Position numbers and translations under genes: made by a program | Notes under the pieces: generated by a model | Databases searched by the model: none | Told to the model about the DNA's origin: nothing | Seen by the model: the letters and a program-made list of their open reading frames with translations, nothing else | Shown here: piece after piece, positions 1 to 5,356 of the stretch | Position numbering within the stretch: the first letter of the stretch is position 1 | Layout of the letters: the number at the start of each line of letters is the position of its first letter | Source of the DNA: Bacillota bacterium | GTDB lineage: Bacteria; Bacillota; Clostridia; Christensenellales; Borkfalkiaceae | Assembly: GCA_003343995.1 (NCBI GenBank) | Contig: QAKE01000075.1 | Coordinates: 1-7,866 of the forward strand | Direction: 5' to 3' | DNA: 7,866 nucleotides

Positions 1-790
1 CGAAACGCAACGAACGGTAGGGGAGTTTGCCGAAACGGTAATTCAAAAGCTCGTCCGCCTGCCCCGTATAGACGACGGTGTCGTCGGTTTTTGTCCCGTC
101 GAAATATACGCCGTCATCCCTGATCTCCAGCCGAGAAAGCGCGTCGCCGCCGAGCTCGACGGATATATTTTCGTGGTCCAGCATTTTTTCGAATAAGGCG
201 GTAAAACCGTTTTTCGGCTGGAACTGAAATTTATCGGTAAAATAACGGTCTTCGCGGGAAACGTAAACGGGCACGCGCCGCATCACGGCGGGGTCGAGAT
301 CTTCTATTTTTCTGCCCCACTGCTTTTGCGTATAAAAACGGAAAACGTTTTCAAAAACGAATTCCGCAAATTCGCGCACGTCCTCGTCGGGGTTGTTTTT
401 CAGTTCGAGAATGGGCACTTTTTTCCCCTCGCCGTATTCGCGTTTGAGAATGTTTTCAAGCTTGTCCGCCTTTTCTCGCGGGAAGGTTTTATGCAGGCTT
501 TCAAGGTTGAAAGGTACGGGGATATACGTTCCGTTGACGTTTGCGAGCACGCGATGCTCGTAAGAAAACCACTCGGTAAAACGGGAAAGAAATGCAAATA
601 CGTCCTGTTTTTCCGTATGAAAGATATGCGGTCCGTATTTATGTACGTAAGCGCCGTTTTTATATTCGTCGTAGGCGTTGCCGCCGATGGTGTCGTTTTT
701 TTCGAGAACGGTAACCCGAAAACCGTTTTCCGCAAGCCGCCGCGCGCATGCCGCGCCGGAAAAGCCCGCGCCTATTATAATCGCTTTCAT
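1..790 (-). CDS. glf: UDP-galactopyranose mutase, N-terminal two thirds (3' end beyond window)
   Basis: Flavoenzyme that interconverts UDP-galactopyranose and UDP-galactofuranose in the cytoplasm, supplying galactofuranose for surface glycans. Reading leftward from the ATG at 788-790, 263 codons stay open to the window edge. The Rossmann FAD-binding motif GAGFSG is at residues 7-12, with E30 closing the second strand. The family signatures GGNAYD (36-41) and VHKYGPHIFHT (49-59) follow. YTQKQWGR (153-160) contains the active-site Trp. RRVPVYVSREDRYFTDKF (171-188) carries the Arg equivalent to E. coli Arg174. YTGQADELLNYRFGKLPYRS is at 241-260. Bacterial enzymes are about 370-390 residues, so roughly the last third, including the second catalytic Arg and the C-terminal FAD contact, lies outside. 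The start is supported by AGGAG at 797-801 and a promoter at 811-839. Nothing in the visible part looks broken. Confidence 0.96.
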   Translation of the reverse strand, partial: MKAIIIGAGFSGAACARRLAENGFRVTVLEKNDTIGGNAYDEYKNGAYVHKYGPHIFHTEKQDVFAFLSRFTEWFSYEHRVLANVNGTYIPVPFNLESLHKTFPREKADKLENILKREYGEGKKVPILELKNNPDEDVREFAEFVFENVFRFYTQKQWGRKIEDLDPAVMRRVPVYVSREDRYFTDKFQFQPKNGFTALFEKMLDHENISVELGGDALSRLEIRDDGVYFDGTKTDDTVVYTGQADELLNYRFGKLPYRSLRF

Positions 791-810
791 TATTTTCTCC
801 TATAAATTAA

Positions 811-839
811 AGTATACACGAAATGGCCGCCGAATGCAA
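811..839 (-). promoter_or_regulatory. SigA-type promoter of glf
   Basis: On the minus strand, -35 TTGCAT (834-839) and -10 TATACT (811-816) are separated by exactly 17 bp. The predicted transcription start is near 804, leaving a leader of about 14 nt that holds the AGGAG ribosome binding site (797-801). glf can therefore be transcribed independently of the upstream AraC-type gene. Called from motif match and position only. Confidence 0.65.
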
Positions 840-861
840 CCGTTCCATAAAAATTGCGAAA

Positions 862-881
862 AAAAGGAAAAAATTCCTTTT
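862..881 (-). terminator. Weak AT-rich intrinsic terminator of the AraC-family gene
   Basis: A perfect 8-bp inverted repeat, arms 862-869 and 874-881 around a 4-nt loop, directly abuts the stop codon of the AraC-family gene (880-882). On the minus strand it is followed by a T run (complement of the A run at 859-865). The stem has only two G-C pairs, so termination may be partial and some readthrough into glf is possible. Confidence 0.4.
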
Positions 882-1731
882 ATCTTTTATTCCCCATGCG
901 GAAAACGGTTGTCGTCATGCCGTAGCGCCGCTTGAAGCATTTCAAAAAATATTCGTATTCCTTAAAGCCGGACATGTAGGCGATCTCCCGCGCGGTGAAA
1001 TCGGTTTTTTCCAAAAGCTCCGCCGCGCGCTGCAAGCGGAGCGCGTTGACGTACGCGATGACGGATATTCCCTGACTTTTTTTAAATATCTTGCATAGGT
1101 GCGAATGGGAAATGTGCATGGATTTCGCAAGGTATTCCACGGAAAAATCCTCGTAAAGCACTTTCAGCTCGATAAACCGTTTGATTTGTTCCACGTATTC
1201 GTCGTGATAAAAAAATGCAGGCTCGTCGTCCTCCTTCGCAACGGAGGACATCAGCAGGTAAAACGCGCTTAAAAACTCGAAGTAGCCCGTCTGTTCGTTT
1301 GCCGCGGCGCGTGCGAAAAGCGCGTAAAGCGTCGTATGCAACGCTGCGGCGTTCGGACAGCTTTTTACGGGGGAATCCGGCGTATATCCGCACCGCTTCA
1401 GATATTCGGCGGCAAACGTTCCCCCGAAATCGAACCAGACGTAATCCCACGGATCGTCCGGCGCGGGATAGTAGGAAAATTCGCATCGGTTATCCAACAG
1501 GAATATCTGATTTTTTTCTACGGAGAAGGCTTTGCCGTTTACGTTGAGCGTGCCGCGCCCGCCGAAGAGAAAATGCACGGTGCAGTGCGGCTGTGTGCGG
1601 GCGTAAAACTGCGGCTTTACGCTGTGAAAGTCGTTGTATCCGGCGGATTTTACAAATATTTCCTCTTCTTTACGGTTTACGAAAAACTTGACGTATTCGG
1701 GAAAGGGGAAAAGCGCTTGAACTCGTTCCAT
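880..1731 (-). CDS. AraC-family transcriptional regulator
   Basis: DNA-binding regulator of 283 residues with the usual two-part build. The N-terminal half is a cupin-like ligand-binding domain; residues about 45-105 include HFLFGGRGTLNVNG and the DPWDYVWFDFGG stretch typical of sugar-sensing AraC proteins. A C-terminal double helix-turn-helix spans about 180-275: FSVEYLAKSMHISHSHLCKI (196-215) is the first HTH, and FTAREIAYMSGFKEYEYFLK (245-264) the second. The closing family motif reads GMTTTVFR, with Thr where Pro is usual. A start six codons upstream (MCYNGR) is possible, but those codons lie within the predicted -10 region, so the ATG at 1729-1731 is preferred; no Shine-Dalgarno precedes it. 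The gene is divergent from the GH109-like gene at 1878, its probable target. The effector is unknown but likely a sugar or glycoside. Confidence 0.9.
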   Translation of the reverse strand: MERVQALFPFPEYVKFFVNRKEEEIFVKSAGYNDFHSVKPQFYARTQPHCTVHFLFGGRGTLNVNGKAFSVEKNQIFLLDNRCEFSYYPAPDDPWDYVWFDFGGTFAAEYLKRCGYTPDSPVKSCPNAAALHTTLYALFARAAANEQTGYFEFLSAFYLLMSSVAKEDDEPAFFYHDEYVEQIKRFIELKVLYEDFSVEYLAKSMHISHSHLCKIFKKSQGISVIAYVNALRLQRAAELLEKTDFTAREIAYMSGFKEYEYFLKCFKRRYGMTTTVFRMGNKR

Positions 1732-1737
1732 GCGCCC

Positions 1738-1766
1738 ATTGTAGCACATAAAAACGATCCGTGCAA
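1738..1766 (-). promoter_or_regulatory. SigA-type promoter of the AraC-family gene (apparently leaderless)
   Basis: On the minus strand, -35 TTGCAC (1761-1766), a 17-bp spacer and -10 TACAAT (1738-1743). Seven bases beyond the -10 is position 1731, the A of the ATG start codon. The predicted mRNA therefore begins at or within a base or two of the start codon and has no ribosome binding site. The promoter also excludes the upstream in-frame ATG, which would be untranscribed. Confidence 0.6.
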
Positions 1767-1776
1767 CAAAAATAAT

Positions 1777-1811
1777 AAAAAAATACAGTTTTAGTCGAAA
1801 AAATTACATTG
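1777..1811. promoter_or_regulatory. Candidate AraC-type operator: 21-bp-spaced direct repeat
   Basis: Two similar half-sites, 1777-1790 and 1798-1811, each begin with an A run and contain TACA (1784-1787 and 1805-1808), offset by exactly 21 bp, two helical turns. They match at 11 of 14 positions. They lie between the two divergent -35 elements, and the right copy abuts the -35 of the GH109-like gene. Spacing and location suit AraC-family binding, but the A-rich sequence makes chance similarity likely enough to keep this tentative. Confidence 0.35.
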
Positions 1812-1837
1812 CCTTTCCCGCGGCGCGGTGCTATACT
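1809..1837 (+). promoter_or_regulatory. SigA-type promoter of the GH109-like gene
   Basis: -35 TTGCCT (1809-1814), a 17-bp GC-rich spacer and -10 TATACT (1832-1837). The predicted start is near 1844, giving a leader of about 34 nt with ribosome binding site GGAGGA (1865-1870) seven bases before the ATG. The -35 abuts the right half of the candidate AraC operator, a class II activator position. Confidence 0.6.
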
Positions 1838-1877
1838 TGAAGCATAAAATACCATCGTTTCAACGGAGGAAAGCAAC

Positions 1878-3113
1878 ATGGATAAAGTTAAAATCGGCAT
1901 CATCGGACTCGGTCAGCGCGGTTCGGGTTTGACGGAAACCATTCTCTCGCTCGAGGACGCGCGCATCGTCGCCGTCAGCGACGTTTACGAGGACCGTCGG
2001 GAAATCATATCGGAAAGGGTGAATAAGGCTTACGGCGAACGCCCCGCGGCGTATGCCGATTACCGCGAAATCCTCGCGGATAAAGCCATCGACGCGGTGC
2101 TCATCACCGCAGGGTGGGAAGAGCACATCAAAATCGCCATCGAGAGCATGCGCGCCGGCAAAATCACCGCGATGGAAGTGGGCGGCGCTTACGACATAGA
2201 GGAGTGCTGGGAACTCGTTCGCGCTTACGAGGAAACCAAAACGCCTATTATGATGATGGAAAATTGCTGTTACGACCGTTTCGAGCTGCTTTCCACGGCG
2301 ATGGTACGCGCCGGCAAATTCGGCGAAATCGTGCACTGCCACGGCGCTTACAGCCACGATCTGCGCGACGAGATCCTCGGCGGAAACGTCAACCGCCACT
2401 ACCGTTTAAATAATTATATGCGCCGCAACTGCGAAAATTATCCCACGCACGAGCTCGGTCCGATCGCAAAGATTTTGAATATCAACCGCGGCAACCGCAT
2501 GCTTTCCCTCGTTTCGGTGGCGTCGAAGGCGGCGGGACTGAAGGAGTTTTCGCTGAGCGATAAAAACCCCGATAAGTCGCTTGCGGGCAAGGATTTCGCG
2601 CAGGGCGACATCGTGAATACCGTCATCCGCTGCGCCGGAGGGGAAACGATTTCCTTAACGCTCGATACCACGCTGCCCAAATATTATTCCCGCGAATTTA
2701 CCGTGCGCGGCACGAAGGGGCTTGCCAATCAGGAACTCAATATGATTTTGCTCGAAGGCGAACAAAAGGATATACACGAGATTTGGGAACCGCACCGTCT
2801 GGCGGAAAAATACCTCAACAACGCCAAAACGTACGAGGAGAAATTTTTACATTCCATCTGGAAAGATATCACGCCGGAGGAAATGGAGCTCGGGCACGGA
2901 GGCATGGACTATCTGATGTTCCGCGAATTTTTCAAGACGATCAAAAACGGCGGGGAACTGCCCATCGACGTTTACGACGCGGCGGCGTGGATGTGCGTAT
3001 CCGCCCTTTCGGAACAGTCGATCGCCCGCGGCGGCGCGCCGGTGGACATTCCCGACTTCACCAAAGGACAGTGGGTGAAACGCGCGCCGAAGGACGTTTT
3101 GAAGTTCGATTGA
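1878..3113 (+). CDS. GH109-like Gfo/Idh/MocA family NAD-dependent glycosidase/oxidoreductase
   Basis: A 411-residue cytoplasmic protein with no signal peptide. The N-terminal Rossmann domain carries GLGQRG (10-15) and an acidic strand end near D35. The C-terminal Gfo/Idh/MocA domain has the signatures of glycoside hydrolase family 109: MMMENCCYDRFEL (125-137), NYPTHELGP (187-195), INRGNRMLSLVS (202-213), GHGGMD (339-344) and DVYDAAAW (364-371), plus SEQSIARGG (378-386). GH109 enzymes, characterised as alpha-N-acetylgalactosaminidases, use NAD as a recycled cofactor: oxidise C3, eliminate the aglycone, add water, reduce back. His191 in the PTH motif is the likely catalytic residue. The EKP lysine motif of ordinary sugar dehydrogenases is replaced by EVGG (100-103). 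Exact substrate cannot be read from sequence; a sugar dehydrogenase is the alternative. It is monocistronic and divergent from an AraC-type regulator. Confidence 0.85.
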   Translation: MDKVKIGIIGLGQRGSGLTETILSLEDARIVAVSDVYEDRREIISERVNKAYGERPAAYADYREILADKAIDAVLITAGWEEHIKIAIESMRAGKITAMEVGGAYDIEECWELVRAYEETKTPIMMMENCCYDRFELLSTAMVRAGKFGEIVHCHGAYSHDLRDEILGGNVNRHYRLNNYMRRNCENYPTHELGPIAKILNINRGNRMLSLVSVASKAAGLKEFSLSDKNPDKSLAGKDFAQGDIVNTVIRCAGGETISLTLDTTLPKYYSREFTVRGTKGLANQELNMILLEGEQKDIHEIWEPHRLAEKYLNNAKTYEEKFLHSIWKDITPEEMELGHGGMDYLMFREFFKTIKNGGELPIDVYDAAAWMCVSALSEQSIARGGAPVDIPDFTKGQWVKRAPKDVLKFD

Positions 3114-3117
3114 CGCA

Positions 3118-3133
3118 AAAAACGCAGGTTTTT
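3118..3133 (+). terminator. Possible weak terminator after the GH109-like gene
   Basis: A 6-bp inverted repeat AAAAAC (3118-3123) / GTTTTT (3128-3133) with a 4-nt loop begins five bases after the stop codon. It has one G-C pair and no separate U tract, so it is a poor terminator at best. No better candidate is visible before the next promoter. Confidence 0.2.
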
Positions 3134-3196
3134 GGAAATGTGACGGTTTTTTGAAAAAATAATTTGCCGAAAGCCGAAAGAATTTTTAAAAAACTA

Positions 3197-3225
3197 TTGA
3201 AATTTAACCTGAAATAGGTTACAAT
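3197..3225 (+). promoter_or_regulatory. SigA-type promoter of the small P-loop NTPase gene, with spacer dyad
   Basis: -35 TTGAAA (3197-3202), a 17-bp spacer and -10 TACAAT (3220-3225). The predicted start is near 3232. Within the spacer lies a dyad, TAACCT (3205-3210), 5 bp, AGGTTA (3216-3221), centred between -35 and -10 and overlapping the -10 by two bases. That is the classic position for a repressor operator. No regulator gene is adjacent to suggest which protein binds it. Confidence 0.6.
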
Positions 3226-3231
3226 ATAAAA

Positions 3232-3262
3232 AACCGAAATCCGCCGCGTGCGGAAAACGGTT
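3232..3262 (+). promoter_or_regulatory. 5'-terminal stem-loop in the leader of the P-loop NTPase mRNA
   Basis: Outer stem AACCG (3232-3236) / CGGTT (3258-3262), a symmetric 3x3 internal loop (AAA on both sides), and inner stem TCCGC (3240-3244) / GCGGA (3250-3254) closed by CGCGT. The outer stem begins at the predicted transcription start, so the mRNA would have a capped-off 5' end. It lies upstream of the ribosome binding site GGAGGG (3281-3286). Roles in mRNA stability or regulation are inference; it matches no riboswitch I recognise. Confidence 0.45.
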
Positions 3263-3293
3263 GTATTTAATCCAAAATTCGGAGGGCTGAAAA

Positions 3294-3701
3294 ATGAAAA
3301 TCGTTTACGGGCCGAAAGGCACAGGCAAAACTAAAATTGTAATCGCGGACGCGAACGCGCAGGTCGATTCGGCAAAAGGGCACGTTGTTTTCATCACCGA
3401 CACTAACAGATATATGTACGATTTGAAGTATCAAATCCGTTTTATCGACGTCAAAGGATATGAAATCAAATGCGAAAGCGAGTTTGTCGGCTTTATCAAG
3501 GGCATTGTGGCGGCGAATTCCGACAACGAGGTTATCTATGTGGACGGTATTGCGAGAATCACGGGGCATGCGCTCTCCGAGCTCGGCGACTTCTTCGCAA
3601 TGATCGAACAGCTGGAAAAGGCGTTTTCCGTTTCCTTTGTATTCACGTGCAGCGCGGCGAAGGAAGAACTGCCGGAATTTTTGAAAAAGTACGTCGATTG
3701 A
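3294..3701 (+). CDS. Small P-loop NTPase-like protein, conserved, function unknown
   Basis: A 135-residue cytoplasmic protein built as a minimal P-loop fold. Walker A, GPKGTGKT, is at residues 6-13, almost at the N terminus. A Walker B-like strand, EVIYVDG (79-85, D84), follows, and a third strand ends in FVFTCSA (115-121), where Ser120 could be a sensor. NRYMYDL (38-44), after the second strand, looks like a family signature, and ELPEFLKKYVD ends the protein. I recall similar short proteins in Clostridia under unspecific ATP-binding names, sometimes mislabelled PilT; the fold is too short for PilT. The start is fixed by GGAGGG seven bases upstream and by Walker A at residue 6. It has its own promoter, 5' hairpin and strong terminator, so it is a single-gene unit. 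Its biological role is unknown. Confidence 0.8.
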   Translation: MKIVYGPKGTGKTKIVIADANAQVDSAKGHVVFITDTNRYMYDLKYQIRFIDVKGYEIKCESEFVGFIKGIVAANSDNEVIYVDGIARITGHALSELGDFFAMIEQLEKAFSVSFVFTCSAAKEELPEFLKKYVD

Positions 3702-3702
3702 T

Positions 3703-3732
3703 TTGCTTTTTAATCGCAGATTATAGTATGAT
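3703..3732 (+). promoter_or_regulatory. Candidate thrC promoter feeding into the preceding terminator stem
   Basis: -35 TTGCTT (3703-3708), an 18-bp spacer and -10 TATGAT (3727-3732). The predicted start, near 3739, lies inside the 5' arm of the terminator at 3734-3759, so a transcript starting here would lack half of that arm and escape termination. The leader would be about 44 nt. The match is moderate, but no other promoter is evident between the terminator and thrC. Confidence 0.45.
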
Positions 3733-3733
3733 A

Positions 3734-3766
3734 AAAGGGACGAAACCATTCGTCCCTTTATTTTTT
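3734..3766 (+). terminator. Strong intrinsic terminator of the P-loop NTPase gene
   Basis: A perfect 11-bp stem (3734-3744 / 3749-3759) with a 4-nt ACCA loop and GGGAC core, followed by ATTTTTT (3760-3766). It stands 32 bases after the stop codon of the P-loop gene and just 16 bases before the thrC start codon. Confidence 0.9.
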
Positions 3767-3782
3767 CGATTGAGGTAATGAA

Positions 3783-5261
3783 ATGAAATTTTACAGCACC
3801 AGAGGCGGCGCGGTTGCGAAAAACGCGTCGGAAGCCATCGTAAAAGGCATCGCGGAGGACGGCGGACTGTTCGTTCCCGAACGCTTTCCCGATCTGAGCG
3901 GCGCGATCGAGGAAATGCTCGACATGGACTATGCCGACCGCGCGGCGTTCGTATTGTCCAAATATCTCGAAGAATACGATTTCGACGCGCTGTCCGAAGC
4001 CTGCGAAAATGCGTACGCCCTTTTCGACGAGGACGCCGCGCCCGTCGTGAAACTCGACGATAACCTCTATATTTTGGAACTGTTCCACGGCCCGACGCTG
4101 GCGTTCAAGGACATCGCCCTTACGCTGCTGCCCTATCTGCTCCGCGCGGGATGCGATAATGCGGGCATTCGGGAGGACGTGATGATTTTAACCGCTACGA
4201 GCGGCGATACGGGCAAGGCGGCGCTCGAGGGGTTCAAAAACCGCAAGGGCGTAAAAATCATGGTGTTTTATCCCGACGACGGCGTGGCGGAAATGCAGCG
4301 TTTGCAGATGTGCACCACGGAAGGGGATAACGTAAACGTCGTGGCGGTCAAGGGAAATTTCGACGATTGCCAGACCACCGTCAAAAAGATCTTCACCGAC
4401 GAGGAGTTCAAAAAGCAACTCAAGGAAGAGGGCGTTATTTTCTCCAGCGCCAATTCCATGAACTTCGGCAGACTTTCCCCGCAGATCGCCTATTATTTTT
4501 CCGCGTACTGCGATTTGGTCAACGCGGAGGAAATATCGCTCGGCGATAAAATCGATTTCGTCGTGCCGACGGGCAATTTCGGCGACATTCTCGCGGGGTG
4601 GTACGCCAAAAAGATGGGGCTGCCCGTAAACAAGCTGATTTGCGCCTCCAACAAAAACAACGTGCTCACCGATTTCTTTGAAACAGGCGTGTACGACGTC
4701 AACCGCGAATTTTACAAAACCATGTCGCCCTCGATGGATATTTTGATTTCCAGCAACCTCGAACGTTTGATTTTCGAGCTCGACGGCAGAAACGCGGAGG
4801 CGACGGCGGAGAAGATGCGTTCCTTGGCGAAAACGGGTAAATTCAGCGTGAGCGCCGCGCAGGCGGCCGTGCTGAAAGGGGAATTTTCCGCGAATTTTTG
4901 CTCAGAGGAGGAGTGCGCCGCCGTCATCGGCAATTTCTTCGACGAATACCAATACGTGCTCGATCCCCACACCGCCGTGGCGATGGGCGTATACGACGGT
5001 TACGCCTGCGAAAACGGCGAAATTCCCACGGTGATCTTATCGACGGCGAGCCCCTATAAGTTCTCGCAGGACGTATATAAAGCACTTACGGGAAAAGCGG
5101 AAAGCGACGCGTTCGTCGCGGCGCAGAAGCTGGAAAAGGAGAGCGCCGAGCCCGTTCCGAAACAGATCGAGGAGCTGAAAAGCAAGCCCGTCCGCTTTAC
5201 GGAAAAGGCAAATAAAGAGGATTTGAAGGAAATCGTGCTGCGTTTTGCCGCGAAAAAGTAA
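3783..5261 (+). CDS. thrC: Threonine synthase
   Basis: PLP-dependent last step of threonine synthesis: O-phosphohomoserine plus water gives threonine and phosphate, in the cytosol. The 492-residue length and the N terminus FYSTRGG (3-9), with EAIVKGIAEDGGLFVPE (17-33), identify the longer E. coli/yeast-type class with its own N-terminal domain. ELFHGPTLAFKDIA (99-112) contains K109, the Schiff-base lysine. TSGDTGKAA (139-147) and PTGNFGDI (262-269) are the PLP phosphate- and ring-binding loops. The C-terminal DPHTAVAMGVYDGY segment and ILSTASPYKF are also typical. Start: GAGGT (3772-3776) is six bases upstream of the ATG. An earlier ATG at 3778 is out of frame and opens a two-codon reading frame only. 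No other threonine-pathway gene is adjacent. The gene is flanked by terminators, so it is monocistronic, and the short leader leaves no room for a T-box. Confidence 0.97.
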   Translation: MKFYSTRGGAVAKNASEAIVKGIAEDGGLFVPERFPDLSGAIEEMLDMDYADRAAFVLSKYLEEYDFDALSEACENAYALFDEDAAPVVKLDDNLYILELFHGPTLAFKDIALTLLPYLLRAGCDNAGIREDVMILTATSGDTGKAALEGFKNRKGVKIMVFYPDDGVAEMQRLQMCTTEGDNVNVVAVKGNFDDCQTTVKKIFTDEEFKKQLKEEGVIFSSANSMNFGRLSPQIAYYFSAYCDLVNAEEISLGDKIDFVVPTGNFGDILAGWYAKKMGLPVNKLICASNKNNVLTDFFETGVYDVNREFYKTMSPSMDILISSNLERLIFELDGRNAEATAEKMRSLAKTGKFSVSAAQAAVLKGEFSANFCSEEECAAVIGNFFDEYQYVLDPHTAVAMGVYDGYACENGEIPTVILSTASPYKFSQDVYKALTGKAESDAFVAAQKLEKESAEPVPKQIEELKSKPVRFTEKANKEDLKEIVLRFAAKK

Positions 5262-5277
5262 AAAATAAAGCAAATTG

Positions 5278-5314
5278 AAAAGCAATTGCCGTCGTTGTAA
5301 TTGCTTTTTTTTTT
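5278..5314 (+). terminator. Intrinsic terminator of thrC
   Basis: A 10-bp stem, AAAAGCAATT (5278-5287) with AATTGCTTTT (5299-5308), which can extend by a G-U and a C-G pair into the 11-nt loop. The 3' arm runs into an uninterrupted ten-T tract (5305-5314). It starts 17 bases after the thrC stop codon. Its 3' arm also contains the -35 of the trpS promoter. Confidence 0.85.
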
Positions 5315-5329
5315 CGCATGTGTTACAAT
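5301..5329 (+). promoter_or_regulatory. Extended -10 SigA-type promoter of trpS, overlapping the thrC terminator
   Basis: -35 TTGCTT (5301-5306) lies in the 3' arm of the thrC terminator. A 17-bp spacer, including the T tract, leads to -10 TACAAT (5324-5329), preceded by TG at 5321-5322, an extended -10. The predicted start, near 5336, gives a leader of about 21 nt with ribosome binding site GGAGAG (5343-5348). There is no space for a T-box or trp leader. Confidence 0.65.
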
Positions 5330-5356
5330 GGGAGAAAATAACGGAGAGTTTAACTT

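Noticed and set aside
326..805. A 159-codon plus-strand open frame near the left end
   Set aside because: It is the complement of the glf reading frame, which carries multiple UDP-galactopyranose mutase motifs.
1860..2399. A 179-codon minus-strand open frame opposite the GH109-like gene
   Set aside because: Antisense shadow of a well-supported gene; it would also overlap the GH109-like promoter leader and lacks its own signals.
3167..3180. Tandem CCGAAAG repeat (two copies)
   Set aside because: Only two 7-bp copies in an AT-rich spacer, outside the promoter and leader; probably chance.
3234..3282. Possible pairing of CCGAA (3234-3238) with TTCGG (3278-3282) that would touch the ribosome binding site of the P-loop gene
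   Set aside because: Only five pairs over a 39-nt loop, and it competes with the much better local stem-loop at 3232-3262.
3778..3786. Two-codon reading frame (ATG AAA TGA) overlapping the thrC start
   Set aside because: The ribosome binding site is one base from this ATG but six bases from the thrC ATG, so it is unlikely to be initiated.
3267..4088. A 273-codon minus-strand open frame across the P-loop gene, terminator and 5' part of thrC
   Set aside because: It is antisense to two well-supported genes and runs through a strong terminator hairpin. It has no recognisable domain, and its composition is what the opposite strand of GC-rich third positions produces.
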